42,508 nt of DNA from Pseudomonadota bacterium (GTDB lineage: Bacteria; Pseudomonadota; Gammaproteobacteria; Xanthomonadales; Rhodanobacteraceae): positions 1-42,508 of the forward strand of contig JAJXWU010000018.1 of assembly GCA_021781425.1 (NCBI GenBank). Direction: 5' to 3'. The position numbers and the translations under genes are program-made. This document shows positions 9,719-20,492 of the stretch, piece after piece. Below the pieces are notes generated by a model. It saw only the letters and a program-made list of their open reading frames with translations. It had not been told where the DNA came from and did no database searches. Each line of letters opens with the position of its first letter. The stretch's first letter is position 1.

Positions 9719-10548
9719 ACGCGAACGCGAAAACCGTATCCCTCGTCCTCGGTTCCGGCGGCGCGCGCGGCTACGCGCACATCGGCGCGATCGAGGAATT
9801 GCTCGCGCAAGGTTATGCCATCCGCAGCGTCGCCGGCGCCTCGATGGGCGCGCTGATCGGCGGCGTCTACGCCGCGGGTAAGCTCGACGCCTATCGGGAT
9901 TGGGCGCGCGGCTTGCAGAAATTCGATGTGCTGCGCCTGCTCGACTGGACCTTCCGCGGCGGTCTGATCAAGGGCGACCGCATCATCGGACGGCTGCGCG
10001 AACTGATCGGCGACGTCGCCATCGAGAACCTGCCGATTCCCTATACCGCCGTGGCGGTGGACATCCTCGCCCAGCGCGAGGTGTGGTTCACGCGCGGGCC
10101 GCTGTTCGACGCGATCCGCGCCTCGATCGCGATTCCCACCGTGTTCCGCCCGCATCATTACGAAGGCCGCGTACTGGTCGACGGCGGCCTGCTCAATCCG
10201 GTGCCGATCACGCCGACTCTGCGCGACCTCACCGATTGCACGATCGCCGTGGATCTCAACGCCGCGCCGGACGACACCGCTTCCGCGTTGCCGCCGGATG
10301 CGAACCCCGATCCGGGTCTGCTGGAGACCTTCGCGCGTTCGCTCGACGCGGTGCAGGCCACGCTCACGCGCTTCAAGCTCGCCGCACAACCGCCGGATCT
10401 GGTGATATCGATCCCGCGCACGGCCGGCGCGTTCTACGAATTTCACCGCGCGCCGGAGCTGATCGAACTCGGCCGCACGCGCACGCGCGCGGCGCTGGGG
10501 CAATGGCGCGGACGCCTCAAGTCCGATGGCGGCCCGGAGGTTTCCTGA
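9715..10548 (+). CDS. Patatin-like phospholipase (RssA-like)
   Basis: SLVLGSGGARGYAHIGAIEEL, GASMGALIGGVYAAGK (GxSxG), VDGGLLNPVP. Confidence 0.93.
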   Translation: MNANAKTVSLVLGSGGARGYAHIGAIEELLAQGYAIRSVAGASMGALIGGVYAAGKLDAYRDWARGLQKFDVLRLLDWTFRGGLIKGDRIIGRLRELIGDVAIENLPIPYTAVAVDILAQREVWFTRGPLFDAIRASIAIPTVFRPHHYEGRVLVDGGLLNPVPITPTLRDLTDCTIAVDLNAAPDDTASALPPDANPDPGLLETFARSLDAVQATLTRFKLAAQPPDLVISIPRTAGAFYEFHRAPELIELGRTRTRAALGQWRGRLKSDGGPEVS

Positions 10549-10605
10549 TCCGTGGCGACACCGCGTTTCCTGCGATAATCGCCGCTTCGATTGCCGGATT
10601 CCGCA

Positions 10606-11811
10606 ATGAACGCCAATCAGGCCGCACACCGCAGCGGCGCTGCCAACACGGTACTGACGGTGCTCGGCGCCATCAGCTTCTGCCATTTCCTCAACGATCT
10701 CATTCAGTCGCTGTTGCCGGCGATCTACCCGCTGCTGAAAACGCACTACGCGCTCGACTTCGGCCAGATCGGCCTGCTCACGCTCACCTACCAGATCACG
10801 GCCTCGCTGCTGCAACCGCTGGTGGGCTGGTACACGGACCGGCGACCGACGCCGTATTCGCTGGCCGTCGGCATGGGCTTCACCCTGTCCGGATTGCTGC
10901 TGCTCGCGCTGGCGGCAAACTTCGAATTGCTGTTGCTCGCCGCCGGACTGGTCGGCACCGGATCGTCAGTGTTCCATCCGGAATCCTCGCGCATCGCGCG
11001 CCTGGCCTCGGGCGGACGCCACGGTTTCGCGCAATCGTTCTTCCAGGTCGGCGGCAACCTTGGCTCGGCGGCGGGGCCCCTGCTCGCCGCCTTCATCGTG
11101 CTGCCCTACGGCCAGCACAGCATCGCCTGGTTCTCCATCGCTGCGCTCATGGCCATCGTGCTGCTCGCGCGCGTGGGCATGTGGTATGCGCGGCATGTGC
11201 GCGCCCGCACGCACGTGCCGGCGCACGAAACCGCGCACGAGCTGCCGCGCCGGCAGGTGACGCGTGCGATCGCGGTTCTGCTGACGCTGATCTTCTCCAA
11301 GTATTTCTACCTCGCCAGCCTGTACAGCTACTACACGTTCTATCTGATCGAACGCTTCCACGTCGATGTGCGAAGTTCACAAATATACTTGTTCGTGTTT
11401 CTCGGCGCAGTCGCGCTCGGCACCCTGGCTGGCGGTCCGGTCGGCGACCGCATCGGGCGCAAGTATGTGATCTGGGCCTCGATCCTGGGCGTACTGCCGT
11501 TCACCCTGCTGTTGCCGCACGCGAACCTTTTTTGGACTGTCATGCTGAGCGTGGTGATCGGCCTGATCCTGTCCTCGGCGTTCTCGGCGATCCTGGTCTA
11601 CGCGCAGGAACTGCTGCCCGGCAAGGTCGGCATGATCGCGGGACTGTTCTTCGGCTTCGCCTTCGGCATGGGCGGTCTCGGCGCGGCCCTGCTCGGCGAG
11701 TTGGCCGACCAGCGCGGCATCGAGTACGTATATGCGATATGCGCGTGGTTGCCGGCGATCGGATTGCTGGCGGTGTTTCTGCCGAACCTGCGTCAGCGCG
11801 CGGCGTATTGA
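10606..11811 (+). CDS. MFS transporter, fosmidomycin-resistance (Fsr)-like
   Basis: ISFCHFLNDLIQSLLPAIYPLLKTHYALDFGQIGLLTLTYQITASLLQPLVGWYTDRRP; 12-TM pattern. Confidence 0.85.
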   Translation: MNANQAAHRSGAANTVLTVLGAISFCHFLNDLIQSLLPAIYPLLKTHYALDFGQIGLLTLTYQITASLLQPLVGWYTDRRPTPYSLAVGMGFTLSGLLLLALAANFELLLLAAGLVGTGSSVFHPESSRIARLASGGRHGFAQSFFQVGGNLGSAAGPLLAAFIVLPYGQHSIAWFSIAALMAIVLLARVGMWYARHVRARTHVPAHETAHELPRRQVTRAIAVLLTLIFSKYFYLASLYSYYTFYLIERFHVDVRSSQIYLFVFLGAVALGTLAGGPVGDRIGRKYVIWASILGVLPFTLLLPHANLFWTVMLSVVIGLILSSAFSAILVYAQELLPGKVGMIAGLFFGFAFGMGGLGAALLGELADQRGIEYVYAICAWLPAIGLLAVFLPNLRQRAAY

Positions 11812-11825
11812 GCGCCGATTTTCCC

Positions 11826-11847
11826 CCTCTCCCGCCGGCGGGAGAGG
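11826..11847. repeat. Perfect 22-bp palindrome between convergent fsr-like and rho genes
   Basis: cctctcccgcc|ggcgggagagg, flanked by gatttt...aaaatc, so the T-tract is 5' on each strand; not a canonical U-tract terminator. Confidence 0.6.
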
Positions 11848-11853
11848 CGAAAA

Positions 11854-13407
11854 TCAGCGCTTCATCGCATTGAAGAATTCGTCGTTCGACTTGGTGTTCT
11901 TCATCTTGTCGAGCATGAATTCCATCGCCGCGAGCTCGTCCATCGGATGCAGCAGCTTGCGCAGAATCCAGATCTTCTGCAGCATGTCCGGTTCGATCAG
12001 CAATTCCTCGCGGCGCGTGCCGGAGCGATTGATGTTGATCGACGGGTAGACGCGTTTCTCGGAGATGCGGCGGTCGAGGTGCACTTCCATGTTGCCGGTG
12101 CCCTTGAACTCCTCGTAGATGACCTCGTCCATCTTCGAGCCGGTCTCCACCAGCGCAGTGGCGAGAATCGTGAGCGAGCCGCCTTCCTCGACGTTGCGCG
12201 CGGCGCCGAAGAAACGCTTCGGACGCTGCAATGCGTTCGCGTCCACGCCGCCGGTCAGCACCTTGCCCGACGACGGCACCACGGTGTTGTAGGCGCGCGC
12301 GAGGCGCGTGATCGAGTCGAGCAGGATGATCACGTCCTTCTTGTGTTCGACCAGGCGCTTGGCGCGCTCGATCACCATCTCGGCGACCTGCACGTGGCGC
12401 ACTGCCGGTTCGTCGAACGTGGAAGAGATCACCTCGGCGCGCACGCTGCGCTGCATTTCGGTGACTTCTTCCGGACGCTCGTCGATGAGCAGGATGATCA
12501 GGTGCGCTTCGGGATAATTCTGCACCAGCGCCTGGGCGATGTTCTGCAGCATCATGGTCTTGCCGGCCTTGGGCTGCGACACGATCATGCCGCGCTGGCC
12601 GCGCCCGACCGGCGCGATCAGATCCAGAATGCGGCCGGTGATGTCTTCGGTCGAGCCGTTGCCGCGCTCCAGATGGAACATCTTGCGTGGAAACAGCGGC
12701 GTGAGGTTCTCGAACAGGACCTTGTTCTTGGACGCTTCCGGCGGTTCGCCATTGATCGTGTCCACGCGCAGCAGGGCAAAGTAGCGCTCGCCTTCCTTGG
12801 GATTGCGCACGCGACCGGCGATGTAGTCGCCGGTACGCAAATTGAAGCGGCGGATTTGCGAGGGCGATACATAAATGTCGTCGGCACCGGCGAGGTAGGA
12901 CTCGTCCGGGCCGCGCAGGAAGCCGAAGCCGTCCTGCAGGATCTCGAGCACGCCTTGGACGCTGACGCCGCCGCCGGCACGCGCATGCGCCTTCAGGATC
13001 ATGAACACGATGTCCTGCTTGCGCGCGCGCGCGACGCCTTCCTGAATGCCCAGTTCCTCGGCCAGGTCCAGCAACTGCTGCGCCGGTTTGCGCTTGAGTT
13101 CGTTCAGATCGATCAGCGGACCGTCGCCACCGCCATTCCTGGACTCGTCGTATTCCTCGTCCTGTGGAAGCTGCGGGCGCTGCGGGTTGCGGTCGCGATT
13201 GCGGTCGCGTCCGCGGTTGCGGCCGTGGCGGCCCTGCGGACGGTTGCCGCCCTGGCGCTCACCGCCGCCGGCATTTTCGCCACCGGCTTCGGAAGATGGC
13301 GGACTGGCAGCGGCGGCATCGCCGGATTGGGCTTCGCGCGGCTTGGATTCGACACGCGCATCAATGGTGCGGCTTTCGCCGGGATCTTTGTTATCAGGTT
13401 CGGACAC
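11854..13407 (-). CDS. rho: Transcription termination factor Rho with low-complexity N-terminal extension
   Basis: [78 protein letters not shown]; first ~97 aa rich in G/R/N/E. Confidence 0.97.
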   Translation of the reverse strand: MSEPDNKDPGESRTIDARVESKPREAQSGDAAAASPPSSEAGGENAGGGERQGGNRPQGRHGRNRGRDRNRDRNPQRPQLPQDEEYDESRNGGGDGPLIDLNELKRKPAQQLLDLAEELGIQEGVARARKQDIVFMILKAHARAGGGVSVQGVLEILQDGFGFLRGPDESYLAGADDIYVSPSQIRRFNLRTGDYIAGRVRNPKEGERYFALLRVDTINGEPPEASKNKVLFENLTPLFPRKMFHLERGNGSTEDITGRILDLIAPVGRGQRGMIVSQPKAGKTMMLQNIAQALVQNYPEAHLIILLIDERPEEVTEMQRSVRAEVISSTFDEPAVRHVQVAEMVIERAKRLVEHKKDVIILLDSITRLARAYNTVVPSSGKVLTGGVDANALQRPKRFFGAARNVEEGGSLTILATALVETGSKMDEVIYEEFKGTGNMEVHLDRRISEKRVYPSININRSGTRREELLIEPDMLQKIWILRKLLHPMDELAAMEFMLDKMKNTKSNDEFFNAMKR

Positions 13408-13446
13408 GGACTTGCCTCACGGGGCGCCGTTGGGGGAAGTCAGTAC

Positions 13447-13563
13447 AAGCTGCTGCGCTCGGTATCTCGCGTTCCGGCGGTGCTCGGAATCCTCATTTAC
13501 ACTCAAGTAAACTCCGGTTCCTGCGCTCCGGCGGCACGCGACCTACCTTCGCTCGCGACGCTT
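13447..13563. repeat. Dispersed intergenic element copy 1 (rho leader)
   Basis: Ungapped match to 24429-24545, both 117 bp; about 95/117 identical by manual count; central hairpin TTTAC-ACTCAA-GTAAA. Confidence 0.8.
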
Positions 13564-13611
13564 GTACAGAGTTTCCTTCAGGGCGGGTTGGAGAAGAATC
13601 AGGGAGGGCGG

Positions 13612-13629
13612 GCCGGGCGAACGCCCGGC
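13612..13629. terminator. GC-rich hairpin in the trxA-rho intergenic region (attenuator/terminator candidate)
   Basis: GCCGGGCG-AA-CGCCCGGC perfect inverted repeat; weak T-tract. Confidence 0.4.
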
Positions 13630-13664
13630 AGGCCGACTTAACTTAGCACCAATCGCCGGCTCAT

Positions 13665-13678
13665 GCCAAGCGCTTGGC
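13665..13678. promoter_or_regulatory. 14-bp perfect palindrome GCCAAGCGCTTGGC upstream of rho
   Basis: Adjacent to AT-rich aatatatttttagc, which could hold a minus-strand -10 for rho. Confidence 0.35.
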
Positions 13679-13740
13679 TGAATATATTTTTAGCTTTTTC
13701 TGCGAATTACACAAGTCCGGCGTGTGCGGGCTCGTCGAAT

Positions 13741-13835
13741 TGTCTTGTCGATCAGCCAGTAAGTTGTGCCTTGCTCACCGCGCCGATCGTCTTGTCGATG
13801 AGCTGGGTCAACTGCGTTTTGCTCACTGCGCCGAT
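13741..13835. repeat. ~48-bp tandem duplication at the trxA 3' end (47 + 48 bp; one 1-nt deletion)
   Basis: 13741-13787 tgtcttgtcgatcagccagtaagttgtgccttgctcaccgcgccgat vs 13788-13835 cgtcttgtcgatgagctgggtcaactgcgttttgctcactgcgccgat. Confidence 0.85.
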
Positions 13836-14108
13836 CTGAGTCGCCTCGACCTTGCCGTTCTTGAAGATCATCAGGGTCGGGATGCCGCGCACGTTGTAGT
13901 TGCGCGGGGTCTTCTGGTTGTGGTCGATGTTGATCTTGGCCACCTTCAGCTTGCCGGAATAATTCTGCGCGACCTCGTCGAGGATCGGCGCGATCATCTT
14001 GCACGGCCCGCACCATTCGGCCCAGAAATCCACCAGCACCGGCTCGCTGGACTTGAGCACCTGTTCGTCGAATTGGTCGTCGCTGATCTGGGCAATGGCT
14101 GTGCTCAT
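13752..14108 (-). CDS. trxA: Thioredoxin 1 with duplicated C-terminus
   Basis: [24 protein letters not shown] (WCGPC), [18 protein letters not shown]-terminus [27 protein letters not shown] is repeated. Confidence 0.95.
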   Translation of the reverse strand: MSTAIAQISDDQFDEQVLKSSEPVLVDFWAEWCGPCKMIAPILDEVAQNYSGKLKVAKINIDHNQKTPRNYNVRGIPTLMIFKNGKVEATQIGAVSKTQLTQLIDKTIGAVSKAQLTG

Positions 14109-14313
14109 GATGTTCTCCACGGGTGAGAGCGGCGTCGCGACCGCCCTTGGGCTATAATAATCGGATTGCGCGGCGTCGCCGCGCACAGGTTCGGCCGGCG
14201 GGCACTGCATTTGAACCCAAGCGGCGGTTCCGATCAAGTTGGGCCATTCGCCCCATCATTCAAGCCGGGCGCGACACCGGTAATCACCAAGGCCCGGAGT
14301 GGCCGCAATCTTC

Positions 14314-15945
14314 ATGTCTGAACTACAACCCCTGACCGACACCTTCTTCGACAGCTTCGAGCTGCATCCGGATCTGCTTTCCGGCCTGCACGCCTCGGGC
14401 TTCACCCGCTGCACGCCGATCCAGGCCCTGACTCTGCCGCTGGCCCTGCAAGGCCGCGATGTCGCCGGCCAGGCGCAGACGGGTACCGGCAAGACCGCCG
14501 CCTTCCTGGTCGCCGTCATGCAGCGTCTGCTCACGCGTCCGGCCTTCGCCGAACGCGGCGCAGCCGATCCGCGCGCGCTGATCATCGCGCCGACGCGCGA
14601 GCTCGCGATCCAGATCGACAAGGATTTCAGCAACCTCGGTCGCGACACCGGGCTGAAGTCCGCGCTGATCTACGGCGGCGTCGACTACGACAAGCAACGC
14701 GAACAATTGCGCGGCGGCGTCGACATCGTCATCGCCACGCCCGGGCGCCTGCTCGACTACTACAAGCAGCACGTGTTCTCGTTCAACGCCGTGGAAATCA
14801 TGGTGATCGACGAGGCCGACCGCATGTTCGACCTCGGCTTCATCAAGGACGTGCGCTTCATCCTGCGTCGCCTGCCCGAGCGCACGCGCCGCCAGTGTCT
14901 GCTGTTCTCGGCGACGCTGTCGCACCGTGTGCTCGAACTCGCCTACGAACACATGAACGAGGCGCAGAAACTCACGGTCGAGGCCGACAACATTACCGCC
15001 GACCGCGTGCGTCAGGCGATCTACTTCCCGGCCAGCGAGGAAAAGCTGCCGCTGTTGATCAACCTGCTTTCGCGCATCGACACGCATCGCAGCATGGTTT
15101 TCGTCAACATGAAGATCGCTGCCGAGAAAGTCGCGCGGCGCCTGGAAAAACACGGTTTCCGCGTCGGCATGCTGTCCGGCGACGTGCCGCAGAAGAAGCG
15201 TCAGAGCCTGCTCGGAAAATTCCAGAAAGGCGAAATCGAAATCCTCATCGCCACCGACGTCGCCGCGCGCGGCCTGCATATTCCTGACGTCAGCCATGTT
15301 TTCAACTACGACCTGCCGCAGGATGCGGAGGACTACGTGCACCGCATCGGCCGCACCGCGCGTCTGGGCGCCGACGGTGACGCGATCAGCTTCGCCTGCG
15401 ACATGTACGCGCAAGGCCTGCCCGACATCGAGGCCTACATCGGCCAGAAGATTCCGGTCGCGCGTGTGGAGCCGGAATTGCTGGTGACGCCGCCGCCGCG
15501 GCAGCGTCCTGCCGGCGTGCCGGGCGAAACCGAATCCAACATCGATACCTCCGCGCGCAAGCCGCACCCGGAACGCCCACGCCACGGCGAGGGCCGCCGG
15601 CCGCGCCGCGAAGGTCCGCGCGAACACGCGCACAAGCCGGCGTCGGCGCCACATCCGCAAACCGCCGTCGCCGTTTCTTCCATGTCAAACCCCGCCGCCG
15701 CCTCTTCCATGTCAAACCCCGCCGCCGCGCCGCGCAAGCGCCGAAGCCGCGGCGGACGGGGACGCCGCCACGGCGAAGGCACGGATGCGGCGATGCGCAA
15801 TCACGACGGCAATGGCGCTGTGCAGGAAAAGCGTCAGCGCGGTCACCAGCCGGTATCGACCGCAGCCGTCGCCACGCCACCTCCGCCCGAGCACAAAAAG
15901 CCCGGTTTCTTTCGTCGCCTCGGCAATCTGTTCAAGCGCTCCTGA
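14314..15945 (+). CDS. rhlB: DEAD-box ATP-dependent RNA helicase RhlB-like
   Basis: [72 protein letters not shown]; basic low-complexity tail. Confidence 0.92.
   Translation: MSELQPLTDTFFDSFELHPDLLSGLHASGFTRCTPIQALTLPLALQGRDVAGQAQTGTGKTAAFLVAVMQRLLTRPAFAERGAADPRALIIAPTRELAIQIDKDFSNLGRDTGLKSALIYGGVDYDKQREQLRGGVDIVIATPGRLLDYYKQHVFSFNAVEIMVIDEADRMFDLGFIKDVRFILRRLPERTRRQCLLFSATLSHRVLELAYEHMNEAQKLTVEADNITADRVRQAIYFPASEEKLPLLINLLSRIDTHRSMVFVNMKIAAEKVARRLEKHGFRVGMLSGDVPQKKRQSLLGKFQKGEIEILIATDVAARGLHIPDVSHVFNYDLPQDAEDYVHRIGRTARLGADGDAISFACDMYAQGLPDIEAYIGQKIPVARVEPELLVTPPPRQRPAGVPGETESNIDTSARKPHPERPRHGEGRRPRREGPREHAHKPASAPHPQTAVAVSSMSNPAAASSMSNPAAAPRKRRSRGGRGRRHGEGTDAAMRNHDGNGAVQEKRQRGHQPVSTAAVATPPPPEHKKPGFFRRLGNLFKRS
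15676..15729 (+). repeat. 27-bp x2 tandem repeat within the rhlB tail (SSMSNPAAA x2)
   Basis: tcttccatgtcaaaccccgccgccgcc repeated with a single terminal difference. Confidence 0.9.
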
Positions 15946-15990
15946 CGGCTTGCTGCTAAAGTCTGTGGCGGGCTTTTTCGCCGACGCCGC

Positions 15991-16887
15991 ATGCTTGCAT
16001 CCCTAACCCATGCCGACCACGCACGCGCTTCGCGCCTGAGCGCGCTCGCGGCCTGCGCCATGGCCGCATTGATTTGTCTTTGGCTGCTTGTCCGTCTGGC
16101 CTGGCTGCTGGTGCCGCCGAGCGACGATGCCGTTGCGCTCGCGCCTGCCGCGGCCACGCCGGCGGCGACGCTGGTGCAGTCGGTGGGCAAGTGGCACCTG
16201 TTCGGCAATCCGCAAATGGTCGCGGTGATGCAGCAGATGCGCAACGCGCCGGCGACGACGCTCAAGCTGACCCTGCGCGGCACGCTGGCGGTGCCCGATC
16301 CGCAAGACGGCATCGCCATGATCGAGGACGCGCACGGCGGCGAACGCGCCTACAAGGTCGGCGAGGCGGTGGGTGACAACGCAAAGCTCGCGGCGGTTTA
16401 CACCGATCACGTGGTGCTCGACCATGCGGGTGCGGCGGAGACCCTGAACCTGCCGCAAGCGGGCTCGCCGGTGTCGCCGCCAACGGCGGTCGCGCCGGGA
16501 AACTCCGCCGCGGCCACGGCGGCTCGCGCTTCGAGCGTCCCGCCGAACTACGCGCCGCCGCAGCTCGGCGGCAACCTCGACTGGAACGCGGCGCAGTCCA
16601 GGCTGCGCGTCGATCCGGCGCAATTGGCCAAGCAGGTTCACGTCGAACCCGTGTTCGAGAACGGCAAGATCGCCGGCGCGCGCCTGTCCGGCGGCGGCGA
16701 AGTGGCGAAACTGATGAATCAGGCCGGCCTGAAATCCACCGACCTGATCACCGCGATCAACGGCCAGAGTCTGTCGACTGTATCGAATCCGCAGCAATTC
16801 ATGGACAATCTGGCAGGCGCCGGCAGCGTGTCTGTCACGGTATTGCGCAACGGCAAGCTGGCCACGCTCACCGTGAGCTTGCATTGA
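15991..16887 (+). CDS. gspC: Type II secretion system protein C (PDZ-type)
   Basis: N-terminal TM, LFGNPQM...LRGTLAVPDPQDGIAMIEDAHGGERAYKVGEAVGDNAKLAAVYTDHVVLDHAG; PDZ AKLMNQAGLKSTDLITAINGQSLS. Confidence 0.9.
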   Translation: MLASLTHADHARASRLSALAACAMAALICLWLLVRLAWLLVPPSDDAVALAPAAATPAATLVQSVGKWHLFGNPQMVAVMQQMRNAPATTLKLTLRGTLAVPDPQDGIAMIEDAHGGERAYKVGEAVGDNAKLAAVYTDHVVLDHAGAAETLNLPQAGSPVSPPTAVAPGNSAAATAARASSVPPNYAPPQLGGNLDWNAAQSRLRVDPAQLAKQVHVEPVFENGKIAGARLSGGGEVAKLMNQAGLKSTDLITAINGQSLSTVSNPQQFMDNLAGAGSVSVTVLRNGKLATLTVSLH

Positions 16888-16915
16888 GCGGAATATACTT
16901 GTAGAGAATTATAAA

Positions 16916-18982
16916 ATGTCGCGATTCCTCGTTGCCGCCGTACTTGCTTTCGCCGCCATTCTGGCCATCGCGCAGCCCAAGGCTCCCGCCACCGCGCCCG
17001 CGGCCAATCCGCCCGGCACGCACACGCTGAACATGAAGGACGCCGACATCCAGGCGCTGATCGCGACAGTGTCAGAGATCACCGGCAAGAATTTCATTGT
17101 CGGTCCCACCGTGCAGGGCAAGGTCACGGTGATCTCGGCGCGGCCGATGAAGGCGAGCGAAATCTACGATGTGTTCCTGTCCGTGCTGCGCGTGCACGGC
17201 TACGCGGCGATCCCCTCCGGTGACATGATCAAGATCGTGCCCGAGGCGGTGGCGCAGCAGGACGGTTCGGGCGCTCTCAACGGCACGCGTCCGCACGAGA
17301 CCGACGAAATCGTCACCCAGATCGTGCCGGTCAAGCACGTCGCGGCGACGGATCTGGTGCCGATCCTGCGTCCGCTGATGCCGCAGGGCGCACAATTGAT
17401 CGCGCATCCGGCGTCCAATTCGCTGGTCATTTCCGACCGCGCCGGCAACGTCGAACGCATGATCAGCATCATTCGCCGCATCGATACCGTATCCGATTCC
17501 GGCGTGGACGTGATTCCGTTGCAGCATGCGAGCGCGGCAGAAGTCGCGCGCATCCTCAGCCAGCTTTCCGATGTCAAGGGTGCCGACAGCGCCGACCAGC
17601 CGCACGTAATCGCGGACGAGCGCACGAATTCGATTTTGCTTTCGGGAGGAAAGAGCGGTCGCCTGCGCATGCGCGCGCTGATCGCGCACCTGGATACGCC
17701 GATCAGCGATGGCGGCGAAACCCAAGTCGTGTACCTGAACTATGCCAATGCCAAGGACCTGGTGCCGATTCTCGAAGGCGTCGCCGCGACGCTGACCGGA
17801 GATGCGCCGCCGAACGGCAAGGCGGCGGCTGGCGCCGCGGCGGGAAGCGGCGGCGGATCGGGTGCGCCGACGGCGACGATCCAGGCCCATGAAGGCGACA
17901 ATGCACTGGTGATCAGCGCGCCGCCGGCGGTGTTCCGCTCGCTGCAGGCGGTGATCCGCCAGCTCGACATCCGCCGCGCGCAGGTGCTGATCGAAGCGGT
18001 GATTGCCGAAGTCTCGGACGAAACCGCGAACGAACTCGGCATCCAGTGGCAGGTTCCGCTGGGCGACAAGAGTCATATCCTGGGCGGCACCAACTTCACC
18101 GGCAATACGCCGGGCAATAACATCTTCAGCGTCGACAACGGATTGAACGCCTCCAGCGGCCCGGCGGTCACTGTCGGCAACGGCCTGAATCTGGGTTATC
18201 TGAACTCGATCACGTTCAACGGCAAGCAACTGCTCAGCCTTGGCGGCCTGCTCTCGGCGCTGCGCAGCAACGGCAAGAACAACATCCTGTCCACGCCGTC
18301 GATCATGACCCTGGACAACCAGGAAGCGATGATCAAGGTGGCCGAGGAAGTCCCCTTCGTGACCGGCTCGTACACCACGAACACCGGTACCACCAGCGGC
18401 GCAACCGGCACTGCCGCGACCGGCATCGGCAACCCATTCCAGACTATCCAGCGCAAGGACGTGGGCCTGACCCTCACGGTCACGCCGCACATCAATTCCG
18501 GCGACACCGTGCGCCTGGACATCCATCAGGAAGTCTCCAACCTGCTGCCGCCGGTGCAGGGCGCGGTCGATCTCGTCACCAACAAGCGCGAGATCAAGAC
18601 CACGGTGATGGTCAAGGACAATTCGCTGCTCGTGCTCGGCGGATTGATCTCGGACAACGTCAAGGACAGCGTGCAGAAGGTGCCCGCATTGGGCGACATT
18701 CCGCTGATCGGCAACCTGTTCCGCTACCGCAGCAACGACCACACCAAGCAGGATCTGATGGTGTTCCTGCATCCGCGCATCCTGCGCGACGCGGCGACCG
18801 AGGCGTCGGTGTCCGGCGAGAAATACAATTTCCTGCGCACCGAGCAATTGCAGATGCGCGAGAGCAACGAGACGATCACGCCGCGTGGCCAGCAGCCGAT
18901 GCTGCCGGAAGTGCACGATTTCATGAAATCGCCGGCGCTGGATGTGGCGCCGAAAGACAAGCCGGAACAGAAAACCCCGTGA
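16916..18982 (+). CDS. gspD: Type II secretion system secretin GspD
   Basis: [38 protein letters not shown]-domains; secretin core [37 protein letters not shown]. Confidence 0.96.
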   Translation: MSRFLVAAVLAFAAILAIAQPKAPATAPAANPPGTHTLNMKDADIQALIATVSEITGKNFIVGPTVQGKVTVISARPMKASEIYDVFLSVLRVHGYAAIPSGDMIKIVPEAVAQQDGSGALNGTRPHETDEIVTQIVPVKHVAATDLVPILRPLMPQGAQLIAHPASNSLVISDRAGNVERMISIIRRIDTVSDSGVDVIPLQHASAAEVARILSQLSDVKGADSADQPHVIADERTNSILLSGGKSGRLRMRALIAHLDTPISDGGETQVVYLNYANAKDLVPILEGVAATLTGDAPPNGKAAAGAAAGSGGGSGAPTATIQAHEGDNALVISAPPAVFRSLQAVIRQLDIRRAQVLIEAVIAEVSDETANELGIQWQVPLGDKSHILGGTNFTGNTPGNNIFSVDNGLNASSGPAVTVGNGLNLGYLNSITFNGKQLLSLGGLLSALRSNGKNNILSTPSIMTLDNQEAMIKVAEEVPFVTGSYTTNTGTTSGATGTAATGIGNPFQTIQRKDVGLTLTVTPHINSGDTVRLDIHQEVSNLLPPVQGAVDLVTNKREIKTTVMVKDNSLLVLGGLISDNVKDSVQKVPALGDIPLIGNLFRYRSNDHTKQDLMVFLHPRILRDAATEASVSGEKYNFLRTEQLQMRESNETITPRGQQPMLPEVHDFMKSPALDVAPKDKPEQKTP

Positions 18983-20466
18983 CCGCGCATCCGCCGCGGC
19001 CGAGCTTCGGCTTCGCCCGCCGCAACGGCGCCACGCTCGTGGCCTGGCGCGGCGAGGAGGCCGAAGTCGCCTGGCGCGAGGGCGTCAAGCCCGAAGTGCT
19101 GTCCGAATTGCAGCGTCATCTGCGTGCGCCGCTCAAACTCGTGCGCTACGACGCCAGCGGCTACGAACGGCTGCTGCGCGAACTCTACGAACAGGGCGAC
19201 GATGCGCGCGCGGTGGTCGCAGGTTTTGACGACGCGACCGGCGATGCGCTCGATCTGAAAACCCTCGCCGACGAATTGCCCGAACCCGAAGACCTACTCG
19301 AATCCGAGGACGACGCACCGATCATCCGCCTGATCAACGCCCTGCTTACCGAAGCGGTGAAGGAAGGCGCCAGCGACATCCACATCGAGCCGTTCGAGAA
19401 TCGCCTCGTCGTGCGCTTCCGCCTCGACGGCGTGTTGCGCGAGGTGCTGGCGCCGCAGAAGGCGATCGCGAGCGCCGTGGTGTCGCGCATCAAGGTCATG
19501 GCGCGCCTCGACATCGCCGAAAAGCGTCTGCCGCAGGATGGCCGCATCGGATTGAAGATCGCCGGACGCCCGGTCGATGTGCGCGTGTCAACCATTCCCG
19601 CCGGACACGGGGAGCGAGTCGTACTGCGGCTGCTCGACAAGCAGGCCGGCAAGCTCGATCTGAAGCAGCTCGGCATGGCGCCGGATACGCTGGAAGCGTT
19701 GAGCGACGTCATCCAGCGCCCGCACGGAATCCTGCTCGTCACCGGCCCGACCGGTTCGGGCAAGACCACCACGCTGTACGGCTCGCTGCTCAAGCTCAAC
19801 GACGCCAGCCGCAACATCATGACCGTGGAAGATCCGATCGAGTACTACATCGACGGCGTCGGTCAGACCCAGGTGAACACGAAAGTGGACATGACCTTCG
19901 CACGCGGCCTGCGTGCGATCCTGCGCCAGGACCCGGATGTGGTCATGGTCGGTGAAATCCGTGATCTGGAAACCGCCGAAATCGCGGTGCAGGCTTCGCT
20001 CACCGGACACCTGGTGTTATCCACGCTGCACACGAACTCTGCGGTCGGCGCGGTCACGCGCTTGCGCGATATGGGCGTTGAACCCTTTCTGCTTTCGTCC
20101 TCGCTGATCGGCGTGCTCGCGCAGCGCCTGGTGCGCGTGCTGGATCCTGTGACGCGTGAGGGTTATTCGGCCACGCCGCGCGAACTGGCTGCGTTCGGCA
20201 AACCGAGCGATACGCAAGCAAAGCTATATCGGCCGTCCACACAGGCCGCCGGGCGTCACGCCGGCTACAGGGGTCGCACCGGCATCTACGAATTCGTCAA
20301 CGTCGATGAGGAACTGCGCCGCCTGATCCATGCCAACGCCGCCGAGGCCGAGCTCGAACGCCACGCGCGCGCACGCACGCCGAGCATTCTCGAAGACGGC
20401 TGGAACAAGTGCCTCGCCGGTTTCACCAGCGCCGAGGAAGTGCTGCGGGTGACGCGGGAAGAATGA
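18979..20466 (+). CDS. gspE: Type II secretion system ATPase GspE
   Basis: [103 protein letters not shown]. Confidence 0.96.
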   Translation: MTAHPPRPSFGFARRNGATLVAWRGEEAEVAWREGVKPEVLSELQRHLRAPLKLVRYDASGYERLLRELYEQGDDARAVVAGFDDATGDALDLKTLADELPEPEDLLESEDDAPIIRLINALLTEAVKEGASDIHIEPFENRLVVRFRLDGVLREVLAPQKAIASAVVSRIKVMARLDIAEKRLPQDGRIGLKIAGRPVDVRVSTIPAGHGERVVLRLLDKQAGKLDLKQLGMAPDTLEALSDVIQRPHGILLVTGPTGSGKTTTLYGSLLKLNDASRNIMTVEDPIEYYIDGVGQTQVNTKVDMTFARGLRAILRQDPDVVMVGEIRDLETAEIAVQASLTGHLVLSTLHTNSAVGAVTRLRDMGVEPFLLSSSLIGVLAQRLVRVLDPVTREGYSATPRELAAFGKPSDTQAKLYRPSTQAAGRHAGYRGRTGIYEFVNVDEELRRLIHANAAEAELERHARARTPSILEDGWNKCLAGFTSAEEVLRVTREE

Positions 20467-20492
20467 CGATTTCAATCAAGGGGAAACTTCGC

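Noticed and set aside
11821-11850. Intrinsic terminator between the fsr-like gene and rho
   Set aside because: The palindrome is perfect, but T-runs are on the 5' side for both strands, so it is listed only as a repeat
11947-13641. 564-aa plus-strand ORF antisense to rho
   Set aside because: Shadow ORF opposite an unequivocal Rho; no recognizable motifs
14323-18916. Minus-strand ORFs antisense to rhlB (445 aa), gspC (293 aa) and gspD (614 aa)
   Set aside because: Shadow ORFs; composition reflects complement of GC-rich codons
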